NCBI GenBank assembly: GCA_021324545.1
Contig: JAJPIX010000026.1
Location: 1-39,201 of the forward strand
Length of the DNA: 39,201 nt
Direction of reading: 5' to 3'
From: Alphaproteobacteria bacterium
GTDB lineage: Bacteria; Pseudomonadota; Alphaproteobacteria; Micropepsales; Micropepsaceae
The stretch's first letter is position 1; every line of letters starts with the position of its first letter. The notes beneath the pieces were generated by a model. That model worked only from the letters and a program-made list of their open reading frames with translations. It had not been told where the DNA came from and made no database searches. Both the position numbers and the translations under genes were made by a program. This document shows positions 32,868 through 39,201 of this stretch, one piece after another.

Positions 32868-34049
32868 CTAGGGCCGATCGGTGCGCCAGGGGTTCTTCCA
32901 GTCGCGCGCCTTCAACAGGGCCGCATCGAAAAGGCATCGGGTGAAAGACGGATCGAACTGCTGGGCGGCGTTCTGCGGCCCGGGGCAGATGTCGCGCCGG
33001 CCGTGAATGTCTTTGGGGTCCGCCACCACGTCGTCGGCGCTCGTCCAGTAAAAGCCGTAGCCGTTTTCGCGCGCGTAGTCATAAACCTCGCGCAGCGAGT
33101 TGCGCTGGATTTCGTTCTCGGCGATTTCGAAGCCGCGCACGGCAATGTCGATCAGCGCATCGCCCGTGATCACGCGATGGTCGCCAACCGTGCCGTTGAC
33201 GATCACATAGATGTCCGCCCTGGGCCTGTCGGTTCCCGCCGCCGCCTGCACCGCGCCATGCAGGTGCGAAATGAAAACATTCTGCCGCACGTCGCCATCC
33301 ATGTACATGCAGCCGTTGATGAAGCGGGGCGGCATGTAGGTGGGAACGGCGGAGGCGCCCATGATCCTGTCGATCATGGCGTTGCGTGCGCTTTCGGGCG
33401 GCAGATCGCGCGCCAGTGCCGAAAGGTTGAATTCGGTGAAAGCCGCCGTGTCGAAATTGACCGCGCCCACCCAGATGGTCCGCTTGTCGTCCGCGGCCGA
33501 ACGGATTCCGGAAATCACGTCGTCGGAAAGGGCGCGGCGCAGATTGTCCTCCAGCGGCTGCGAGTCATTCACCGAATCCCAGAAGGGCGCCGTAAGAACG
33601 CTGCGCGGCGTAAAGGCGCTCGAGGCCCCAGCGCCGCGAAACCATGCCATCAGCGCGCCATCGTAGCGGGAGCCCAGGAACGCATAGGGCGCCATGATCG
33701 CGCCCACCGAAATGCCGGTGACCACATCGAACTGCGGGCGCGGCGTGGCAAGGCCCGATGGCCTCTGCGACCATCCGTTCAGAAAGCCTGCGCCATAGGC
33801 GCCCCAGGCGCCGCCGCCGGACAGAACCAGAATTTCGGTGCGCTGATGGGGATGGCCGGGGGCGCCGGTCCAGCGCGCGGCCATGGCATCGGCCAGCGAT
33901 GCATCGAATGTCGGCTGCGGCCCGCCTGTTGCGGCCGGGCAGACCGCTTCGCCGGGACGCTGGTTGACGCAGGCGCAAAGCAGCGTGCCGGCAAGCAGCA
34001 ACGTCGCCAAACGACCGATGGCTTTCAGCCCGACAAACGCCCCCGCCAT
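32868..34049 (-). CDS. Patatin-like phospholipase lipoprotein
   Basis: 393 residues. The signal ATLLLAGTLLCAC places a lipid on C27, so it should be membrane-anchored, probably in the outer membrane facing the periplasm. The patatin domain has the oxyanion loop SGGGAWGAYGAGF, the nucleophile S114 in GISVGA and the dyad aspartate D251 in MYMDGDVRQNVF. It probably hydrolyses phospholipid or acyl esters. ATG 34049 has GGGAGG upstream. It lies 31 bases after asd and 61 bases before mcl2 on the same strand; whether all are one operon cannot be told. Confidence 0.9.
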   Translation of the reverse strand: MAGAFVGLKAIGRLATLLLAGTLLCACVNQRPGEAVCPAATGGPQPTFDASLADAMAARWTGAPGHPHQRTEILVLSGGGAWGAYGAGFLNGWSQRPSGLATPRPQFDVVTGISVGAIMAPYAFLGSRYDGALMAWFRGAGASSAFTPRSVLTAPFWDSVNDSQPLEDNLRRALSDDVISGIRSAADDKRTIWVGAVNFDTAAFTEFNLSALARDLPPESARNAMIDRIMGASAVPTYMPPRFINGCMYMDGDVRQNVFISHLHGAVQAAAGTDRPRADIYVIVNGTVGDHRVITGDALIDIAVRGFEIAENEIQRNSLREVYDYARENGYGFYWTSADDVVADPKDIHGRRDICPGPQNAAQQFDPSFTRCLFDAALLKARDWKNPWRTDRP

Positions 34050-34080
34050 GCCGCCTCCCTGGCGGCAGGATAGCAGACCA

Positions 34081-35106
34081 TCAGGCCGCGCGCCTCAGAA
34101 GTTTGCGGTTGATGACGCATTCGGCAATCTGCACGGCGTTGAGCGCGGCGCCCTTGCGCAGATTGTCGGAAACGATCCACATGCAAAGACCGTTCTCGAC
34201 CGTGGGATCCTTGCGGATGCGCGAAACATAGGTTGCATCTTCGCCGGCCGCTTCCACCGGCGTCACATAGCCGCCGTCTTCATGCTTGTCGACAACAAGA
34301 ACGCCCGGCGCCTCGCGCAGGATGTTGCGCGCCTTCTCCGCGGTGATGGGCCGCTCGAATTCGATTGTCACCGCTTCCGAATGGCCGATGAACACCGGCA
34401 CGCGCACGCATGTCGCGGTCAGCCGGATGTCGGGATCGAGAATCTTCTGCGTCTCGACCATCATCTTCCATTCTTCCTTGGTGTAGCCGGAATCCAGAAA
34501 CTCCTGGATGTGCGGAATCACATTGAACGCGATCTGCTTGGTGAAGAGCTTAGTTTCGATCGGATCGGCGACGAACACGGCGCGCGTCTGGCTGAACAGC
34601 TCGTCCATCGGGGCCTTGCCGGCGCCCGAAACCGATTGATAGGTGTCCACCACGACGCGCCGGATCCTGGCTTCGGCGTGCAGGGGCTTCAGCGCCACCA
34701 CAAGCTGCGCGGTCGAACAGTTCGGGTTGGCGATAATGCCCTTCTTGATGCCCTGATCGAGCGCAGATGCATTCACCTCCGGCACGATCAGCGGCACGTT
34801 GCGGTCCATGCGCCAGTAGGACGAATTGTCGATCACAAGCGCGCCCTGCGCCGCGATCTTCGGCGCCCATTCCTTGGCCACGCGCGAACCGGCCGACATG
34901 AGGCAGATATCGGTATCGGAAAAGTCGAAATAGTCGAGCGCCTTGGCTTTCACCACCTTGTCGCCGAAGGAAATCTCCCGTCCGATCGACGCCGTGGATG
35001 CAAGGGCGGCCACCTCGCGAACGGGAAAGGCGCGCTCGGCCAGGACATTGAGCATTTCACGGCCGACGTTGCCCGTGGCGCCGACGACGGCGACTTTGTA
35101 AGACAT
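34081..35106 (-). CDS. asd: Asd, aspartate-semialdehyde dehydrogenase
   Basis: 341 residues. The NADP site is VAVVGATGNVGREMLNVL; the catalytic cysteine is C130 in NPNCSTAQLV and the catalytic histidine H242 in VFIGHSEAV. It reduces aspartyl phosphate to the semialdehyde on the way to lysine, threonine, methionine and diaminopimelate. The frame is open 48 bases upstream, but ATG 35106, with AAGGAA upstream, gives the family N-terminus MSYKVAVVGATG. A stretch of 89 bases separates it from the CoA-transferase gene. Confidence 0.96.
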   Translation of the reverse strand: MSYKVAVVGATGNVGREMLNVLAERAFPVREVAALASTASIGREISFGDKVVKAKALDYFDFSDTDICLMSAGSRVAKEWAPKIAAQGALVIDNSSYWRMDRNVPLIVPEVNASALDQGIKKGIIANPNCSTAQLVVALKPLHAEARIRRVVVDTYQSVSGAGKAPMDELFSQTRAVFVADPIETKLFTKQIAFNVIPHIQEFLDSGYTKEEWKMMVETQKILDPDIRLTATCVRVPVFIGHSEAVTIEFERPITAEKARNILREAPGVLVVDKHEDGGYVTPVEAAGEDATYVSRIRKDPTVENGLCMWIVSDNLRKGAALNAVQIAECVINRKLLRRAA

Positions 35107-35195
35107 GGCTGAATTTCCTTCGGAAGGGGCGCCCAACCGCCGCGCCGACGCCACGCATTTAAGCCATTGTCATGCGGCGGAAAAGAGGCGTTCGG

Positions 35196-36422
35196 CTAAC
35201 CCACGATATGCAGTGCGCGCAGCTCCGCGCATTGTGCCGGGGAAAGCTTCAGCAGCTCCTGCAACACCGCATCGGTATGCTGGCCAAGCGTGGGCGGTGC
35301 GCTGCGATATTCCGGCGGGGTTAATGCAAGGCGCAGCGGGCTTGCCACCAGATCGATCGTTCCGCCTGCATGTTCGAGCGGCACGACAAGCCCCCTCGCA
35401 AGGGCCTGGGGGTCGGCAAACAGCTGGTCGATGCGGTTGATCGGGCCGCAGGGCACGTTGGCCGCCTCCAGCGCCGCAATCCACTGGGCATTCGTGCGCT
35501 GGCGCAGAACGGGCTTGAGCATTCCCACCAATTCGTCCCGGTGGTCCACGCGGGCGGCGTTGCTCGCATAGCGCGGGTCGGACGAAAGCCCCTCCAGGCC
35601 CGCCGCCTTGCAGAAGCGCTTGAACTGGCCGTCGTTGGCGACGGCCAGGATCAGATGGCCGTCCGCAGTTTCAAACACCTGATACGGCACAATGTTGGGA
35701 TGGGCGTTGCCCAGCCGTTTCGGCAACTGGCCCCCCGCGAGATAATTCATCGCCTGATTGGCCAGCGCGGCCGTCTGACAGTCGAACAGCGCCATGTCGA
35801 TCTGCTGGCCTTCGCCGGTGCGGTGCTGGTGCAAGAGGGCGGCCAAAATCGCGATGGCGGTATAGAGCCCACTCACCACGTCCGAAATCGCGACCCCCAC
35901 CTTCATGGGCTCGGCGCCCGGCGCGCCGTCGGGTTGGCCGGTGATGCTCATCAGTCCGCCCATGCCCTGAATCAGATAGTCGTAACCGGCTTTGTCCCTG
36001 TAAGGGCCCGTGTGACCGAAGCCGGTGAGCGAGCAATAAATGAGCGCCGGATTTTCCGCTGCGAGCGATTTGTAATCGAGGCCGTATTTCGCAAGTTGCC
36101 CCGTGCGGAAATTTTCCACGACCACGTGGGAACGCCGCGCGAGCTGTTTCACAAGCTCTGCGCCGCGCGGCGTTGCGATGTCGATGGCGGCCGATTTCTT
36201 GTTGCGGTTGGCCGAAAGGAAATAGACGGCGTCGCCCTGCCGGCCGTCCCGGGTTTTCAGGAAGGGCGGGCCGAACGCACGCGTCTCGTCGCCCTCGCCC
36301 GGCTTTTCGATCTTGATGACTTCGGCGCCGAGGTCGCCCAGGATCTGGGTCGCCCACGGCCCGGCCAGCACGCGGGAAAGGTCAAGCACCCGGATATGCG
36401 ACAGCGCCCCCATTCGGCTCAT
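35196..36422 (-). CDS. Class III CoA-transferase (CaiB/BaiF family)
   Basis: 408 residues. The start IRVLDLSRVLAGPWATQILGDLGAEVIKIE and the segments NRNKKSAAIDI and NFRTGQLAKYGLDY are family-typical. The catalytic aspartate is D148 in AGYDYLIQGMGGLM; the C-terminal part has RTNAQWIAALEAANVPCGPI. Members move CoA between acyl groups such as succinyl, formyl, oxalyl or carnitine derivatives. The acyl partner cannot be read from the sequence. Its ATG 36422 overlaps the kynA stop (ATGA), suggesting a link to tryptophan-derived acids; ATG 36413 is an alternative start. Confidence 0.9.
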   Translation of the reverse strand: MSRMGALSHIRVLDLSRVLAGPWATQILGDLGAEVIKIEKPGEGDETRAFGPPFLKTRDGRQGDAVYFLSANRNKKSAAIDIATPRGAELVKQLARRSHVVVENFRTGQLAKYGLDYKSLAAENPALIYCSLTGFGHTGPYRDKAGYDYLIQGMGGLMSITGQPDGAPGAEPMKVGVAISDVVSGLYTAIAILAALLHQHRTGEGQQIDMALFDCQTAALANQAMNYLAGGQLPKRLGNAHPNIVPYQVFETADGHLILAVANDGQFKRFCKAAGLEGLSSDPRYASNAARVDHRDELVGMLKPVLRQRTNAQWIAALEAANVPCGPINRIDQLFADPQALARGLVVPLEHAGGTIDLVASPLRLALTPPEYRSAPPTLGQHTDAVLQELLKLSPAQCAELRALHIVG

Positions 36423-37291
36423 ATTTCCGTGCGCACATCCCAAAGCTCGGGATAGAAGCGGAGATCCAGCGCCTTCTTCAGATAGGAAACGCCGGAGGTG
36501 CCGCCGGTTCCCGGCTTGCCGCCGATGATGCGCTCGACGGTCTTCATGTGGCTGAAGCGCCAAAGATGGAAGCGGTATTCGAGATCAACCAGTTTCTCGG
36601 CGAGTTCGTAAAGGTCCCAGTGCTTCTCCGCATCGTGATAGACCTGCCGCCAGGCTTCCGTGACGCGCGGATCGGAGACATAGGGCTGCGAGAAATCGCG
36701 CTCGAGCTTTTCCGCCGGGATCGCGATCCCGCGCCGCGCCAGAAGCCTGAGCGACTCGTCGTAGATGCTGGGTTCGACAAGCGCCTTCTCCACCTCGCGC
36801 GCGATGTCGGGATGGGATTGAAACACGCGCGTGGCATCGCGGTTCTTGTTCCCCAGCCGGAACTCGAGCATGCGGTACTGGAACGACTGAAAGCCTGAAC
36901 TCTTGCCGAGCGCGGCGCGAAAACCCGCGTAATCGAACGGCGTCATGGTCGAGAGGATTTCCCACGACTGGATGAGATTCACCTGCACCCGCGCCACGCG
37001 CGCCATCATCTTGAAGGCCGGCCCAAGATCGTCCTTGCGGATTTGCGCGATCGCCGCCCCGATTTCATGCAGGCACAGCTTCATCCAGAGCTCGCTGGCC
37101 TGATGGATCGTGATGAACAGGACTTCGTCATGTTGTCCCGTCAGCGGCTTTTGCGCGGCCAGAAGTTCCTTCAAATGCAGGTAATCCGCGTAAGACATGG
37201 AATCGCGGAAATCCCAGTGAACGGCCTCTCCGGTCAGGTCCACATGGCCGGGGGCATCTTCGCGGGTGGTTTGGATTTTCCTGGAACTCAT
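36419..37291 (-). CDS. kynA: Tryptophan 2,3-dioxygenase
   Basis: 290 residues. ILFITIHQASELWMKLCLHE-type helix holds H63 (equivalent to H55 of the Xanthomonas enzyme), R125 is in FRAALGKSSGFQSFQYRMLE, and the haem ligand is H248 in LWRFSHMKTVERIIGG, followed by GTGGTSGVSYLKKAL. It opens the indole ring of tryptophan to N-formylkynurenine, the first step of the kynurenine pathway. The frame is open 225 bases upstream, but that part is not family-like; ATG 37291 gives the normal length. The ATGA overlap couples it to a CoA-transferase rather than to the usual kynurenine genes. It is divergent from the secreted four-cysteine protein. Confidence 0.95.
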   Translation of the reverse strand: MSSRKIQTTREDAPGHVDLTGEAVHWDFRDSMSYADYLHLKELLAAQKPLTGQHDEVLFITIHQASELWMKLCLHEIGAAIAQIRKDDLGPAFKMMARVARVQVNLIQSWEILSTMTPFDYAGFRAALGKSSGFQSFQYRMLEFRLGNKNRDATRVFQSHPDIAREVEKALVEPSIYDESLRLLARRGIAIPAEKLERDFSQPYVSDPRVTEAWRQVYHDAEKHWDLYELAEKLVDLEYRFHLWRFSHMKTVERIIGGKPGTGGTSGVSYLKKALDLRFYPELWDVRTEI

Positions 37292-37403
37292 CTTGTCTTT
37301 TGAAGGGCGCCTTAACGTTGGGGCCGAGGAACCATTGGCAACCGCCTTTACCCTGATGCTATGGTGCGTCCTGCAACAAGACAAATACTGTGCGGTGAGG
37401 GCT

Positions 37404-37994
37404 ATGGGACGGGCGTTTAGGACTGGCGCTCTGGCGCTGGCAGCGGCATTTGCGACCACAACGACGGGGGCCCTGGCCGACCAGACCTGCGCCAGGCCCG
37501 AGGAAATGACAGCCATTCAGGCCGCATCGGTGCAGCAGCAGTTGATGGTCTCGGCGCTGACCTGCAACCAGATCAGCAATTTCAACGCATTCCAGATCAG
37601 CTATGGACCGGAGCTGCGGGCGGCGGACGCCACGCTGTTGAGGATGTTCAAGCGGTTCTACGGCTCATCCCGGGGCGAGGCGGAATATCATGCCTTCAAG
37701 ACCCGGGTGGCCAACGACTCGGAAATGCGCAGCATCAATAACAACCCGGCTTACTGCCAGGCGGCCCAGGCGGTGTTTGCAAGCGCGCTTGCGCCCAACA
37801 AGCCGAGTCTGGCCGAATTTGTCTCCGCCGTCCAAATCCAGGAAGCCAGCCCGTTCGATTCCTGCCAGATTCGCGTGGCGGTGGGGGTGCAGGGCGGCCT
37901 GACGCCGGCCAGCGAGGTGGTCGTTCCGCGGCCGAAGCCCGAGCTGGGCGAGACGGTGCCGGCGCAGGGCGCATCGCTCCCGGGCGGCAACTGA
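37404..37994 (+). CDS. Secreted four-cysteine protein of unknown function
   Basis: 196 residues with a signal peptide (RTGALALAAAFATTTTGALA, cut before DQTC). The mature protein has four cysteines, C29, C54, C118 and C154, that could pair as two disulfides. The first half is helical with VQQQLMVSALTCNQISNFNAF and a YHAFKTRVANDSEMRS segment; conserved alphaproteobacterial secreted hypotheticals have this look, but I know no function. The last 30 residues are Pro/Gly-rich. ATG 37404 has GAGGG upstream; the frame is open to 37266, but that part would precede the signal peptide. A strong terminator follows. Confidence 0.82.
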   Translation: MGRAFRTGALALAAAFATTTTGALADQTCARPEEMTAIQAASVQQQLMVSALTCNQISNFNAFQISYGPELRAADATLLRMFKRFYGSSRGEAEYHAFKTRVANDSEMRSINNNPAYCQAAQAVFASALAPNKPSLAEFVSAVQIQEASPFDSCQIRVAVGVQGGLTPASEVVVPRPKPELGETVPAQGASLPGGN

Positions 37995-38035
37995 TCGGGC
38001 CGAAAGGAAGCGGAATTTCAGGATTTCAGGCAAGA

Positions 38036-38063
38036 GGGCCCCGCGTCGCGCGGGGCCCTTTTT
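38036..38063 (+). terminator. Intrinsic terminator of the four-cysteine secreted protein gene
   Basis: GGGCCCCGCG (38036-38045), loop TCG, CGCGGGGCCC (38049-38058), then TTTTT (38059-38063). A perfect 10-base stem directly followed by the T run, 42 bases after the stop codon. Confidence 0.95.
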
Positions 38064-38116
38064 GTTTTGGCGGCCAGCCCCGGGATCGCTCGTACCGCTG
38101 GCCCTGAAGTCCCGTC

Positions 38117-38150
38117 AAAAAGAAAGGGCGGGCAAACCGCCCGCCCTTTC
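38117..38150 (-). terminator. Intrinsic terminator of the OmpA-family gene
   Basis: Minus strand: GAAAGGGCGGGC (38150-38139), loop GGTTT, GCCCGCCCTTTC (38133-38122), then TTTTT (38121-38117). A perfect 12-base stem, 23 bases after the gene's stop codon. It faces the terminator at 38036-38063, so transcription is closed from both sides. Confidence 0.95.
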
Positions 38151-38173
38151 CAGGTCTTTCAGGCTGTCGCCCG

Positions 38174-39201
38174 TCAGCCACCGAGATCGATGACTGCGCG
38201 GCGGTTCTGAGGCTCGCGAACGCCCGGTCCCGTCGGAACCAGCGGATCGTGGAAGCCCTTGCCTTCGATCGAGATCGAGTTGGCGTCCATACCCTGACGG
38301 ACCATCTCGTCCTTCACCGACTGCGCACGGCGGACAGACAGCGCCATGTTGTAGCTGTCGGAGCCGACGGTGTCGGTGTGGCCGGTGACCATCACGCGGA
38401 CCGCGCCGCTCGCCTTCGCAGCGGCAACCGCTTGCGTCACCACCTGCTGCGCTTCGGCCGTCAGATTCGACTTGTTGAAGTCGAAGAAGACGATGAACGT
38501 CTTCACCGGCGGCGGAGGCGGCGGGGGCGGCGGCGGAGGCGGCGGAGGCGGAGGTGCCGCATGGAACGGATACCAACGCAGGCCAACGACAACGGCCTGT
38601 TCGTTGAGGTTCTTCACATGCGCCGGTCCGAATGTCGGCACCGCGCTCGTGATCACGCCGGACCTGAAGTCCTTGTTGACCGAGAGCGAGCGATAGCGCC
38701 AGTCGACGAACAGATCCAGGCTCGGGTCGACGGCGTACACGACGCCAGCCATGCCCTGCCACATGAAGCCATTCTTGTGACCGTTGGCAATCGTGAAGCC
38801 ACCCGCGCCGGCCGTGGAGATATCCACGTTGCCGGTGCCAATGCCTGCACCCGCACCGACCTCGAGCATCCAGCGATCGCTCAGTGGGACGTCATAAAGG
38901 ACGTCGATCAGGCGCGCGCATTTCGTCACGTGGCCGTCGTAACCGGCTTCATTGATATTGTGACGGTCATAGCCGAATTCGAATTCGACGCGCAGGTTGT
39001 TCGTGAACTTGTAGCCCAGCGAACCAACGAACAGGGCGGCACTGTCCGTGTCCGTCCTGACGCTCGGAAGCGCTGTACCCGGGAAGGTCGTCACCACATT
39101 GCCCAAACGATCCCAGCCCACTCCCAAGCCGAGATACCAACCTTGACCAGCAGCAGCCGGTCCGGTCAGGGCCAGAGCCGCAACGCCCGCCAGGGCGATC
39201 G
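38174..39201 (-). CDS. OmpA-family outer-membrane protein (partial at window edge)
   Basis: About 341 residues are visible; the start lies beyond the right edge. The visible N-terminus reads as a signal peptide (IALAGVAALALTGPAAAGQG) followed by GWYLGLGVGWDR, the first strand of an eight-stranded beta-barrel with alternating aromatic residues. The barrel ends at VVVGLRWYPFHAA; a linker of 16 consecutive prolines follows (38507-38554); then a C-terminal OmpA/peptidoglycan-binding domain with FDFNKSNLTAEAQQVV, VTGHTDTVGSDSYNMALSVR and PQNRRAVIDL. It anchors the outer membrane to peptidoglycan, and may act as a porin. The proline linker is coded by CCG/CCT/CCC codons, a slippage-prone tract. Confidence 0.93.
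   Translation of the reverse strand, partial: IALAGVAALALTGPAAAGQGWYLGLGVGWDRLGNVVTTFPGTALPSVRTDTDSAALFVGSLGYKFTNNLRVEFEFGYDRHNINEAGYDGHVTKCARLIDVLYDVPLSDRWMLEVGAGAGIGTGNVDISTAGAGGFTIANGHKNGFMWQGMAGVVYAVDPSLDLFVDWRYRSLSVNKDFRSGVITSAVPTFGPAHVKNLNEQAVVVGLRWYPFHAAPPPPPPPPPPPPPPPPVKTFIVFFDFNKSNLTAEAQQVVTQAVAAAKASGAVRVMVTGHTDTVGSDSYNMALSVRRAQSVKDEMVRQGMDANSISIEGKGFHDPLVPTGPGVREPQNRRAVIDLGG

Noticed and set aside
1-39201. tRNA, rRNA, integrase or transposase genes and att-like repeats
   Set aside because: None was recognised on either strand; the toxin-antitoxin region has no integrase and no flanking tRNA, so a genomic island is not supported.

Overview
The window is a high-GC bacterial chromosome segment that reads as an alphaproteobacterium. 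The evidence is an Irr-type Fur regulator beside fabA-fabB-fabI, the order yqeY-dnaG-rpoD near carA, a DUF4175/TIGR02302 protein next to lysA, divergent argH and tlpA, two ethylmalonyl-CoA pathway enzymes (malyl-CoA thioesterase and mesaconyl-CoA hydratase), and many GC-rich palindromic dispersed repeats. The sequence does not fix the order; Hyphomicrobiales or a close relative is a reasonable guess. No rRNA, tRNA, CRISPR array, integrase, transposase or phage gene was seen.

Layout. 1-1504 (minus): an Fe-S protein cut by the window edge, rubrerythrin and the iron regulator irr. Palindromes resembling the iron control element (ICE) lie in front of rubrerythrin and between irr and fabA. 1634-4443 (plus): fabA, fabB and fabI, the anaerobic-type unsaturated fatty acid branch plus enoyl-ACP reductase. 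4427-7861: a secreted DUF4893 protein whose N-terminus is encoded by a dispersed palindrome, a VOC protein, carA (minus), yqeY and a GAF protein (minus). 8055-12312 (plus): dnaG and an unusually long rpoD. 12313-14395 is the least ordinary part: a repeat cluster, a small unknown gene, a ParD/ParE-like toxin-antitoxin pair, a solitary HigA-like regulator with an operator inside its promoter, then a 0.5 kb stretch with a candidate small RNA and a nine-codon leader-like ORF.

14396-24826 is mostly on the minus strand: a periplasmic cyclophilin, DUF4175, then the coupled trio argH-lptM-like lipoprotein-lysA, divergent from tlpA; the operon etfB-etfA-hbdA; a coupled cytochrome c and unknown secreted protein; and a PH-domain protein. 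24888-29732: ftsK with a probable TTG start, a DUF3617 protein, a UbiH/COQ6-type hydroxylase (plus) and a small membrane protein. 29791-37291 is a long minus-strand run: kynA (tryptophan 2,3-dioxygenase) coupled to a class III CoA-transferase, asd, a patatin-like lipoprotein, and mcl2-mch-zapE, the last three overlapping at their stop/start codons. The window closes with a secreted four-cysteine protein (plus) and an OmpA-family porin (minus, cut by the edge), each with a strong intrinsic terminator.

Most of the window is core metabolism and cell biology. The points most worth following are the two ICE-like sites, the unassigned transcription unit and leader ORF at 14049-14241, the tandem repeat built on the end of rpoD, the repeat-derived N-terminus at 4427, and the kynA/CoA-transferase coupling. 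No clear, wholly new multi-gene system was found.
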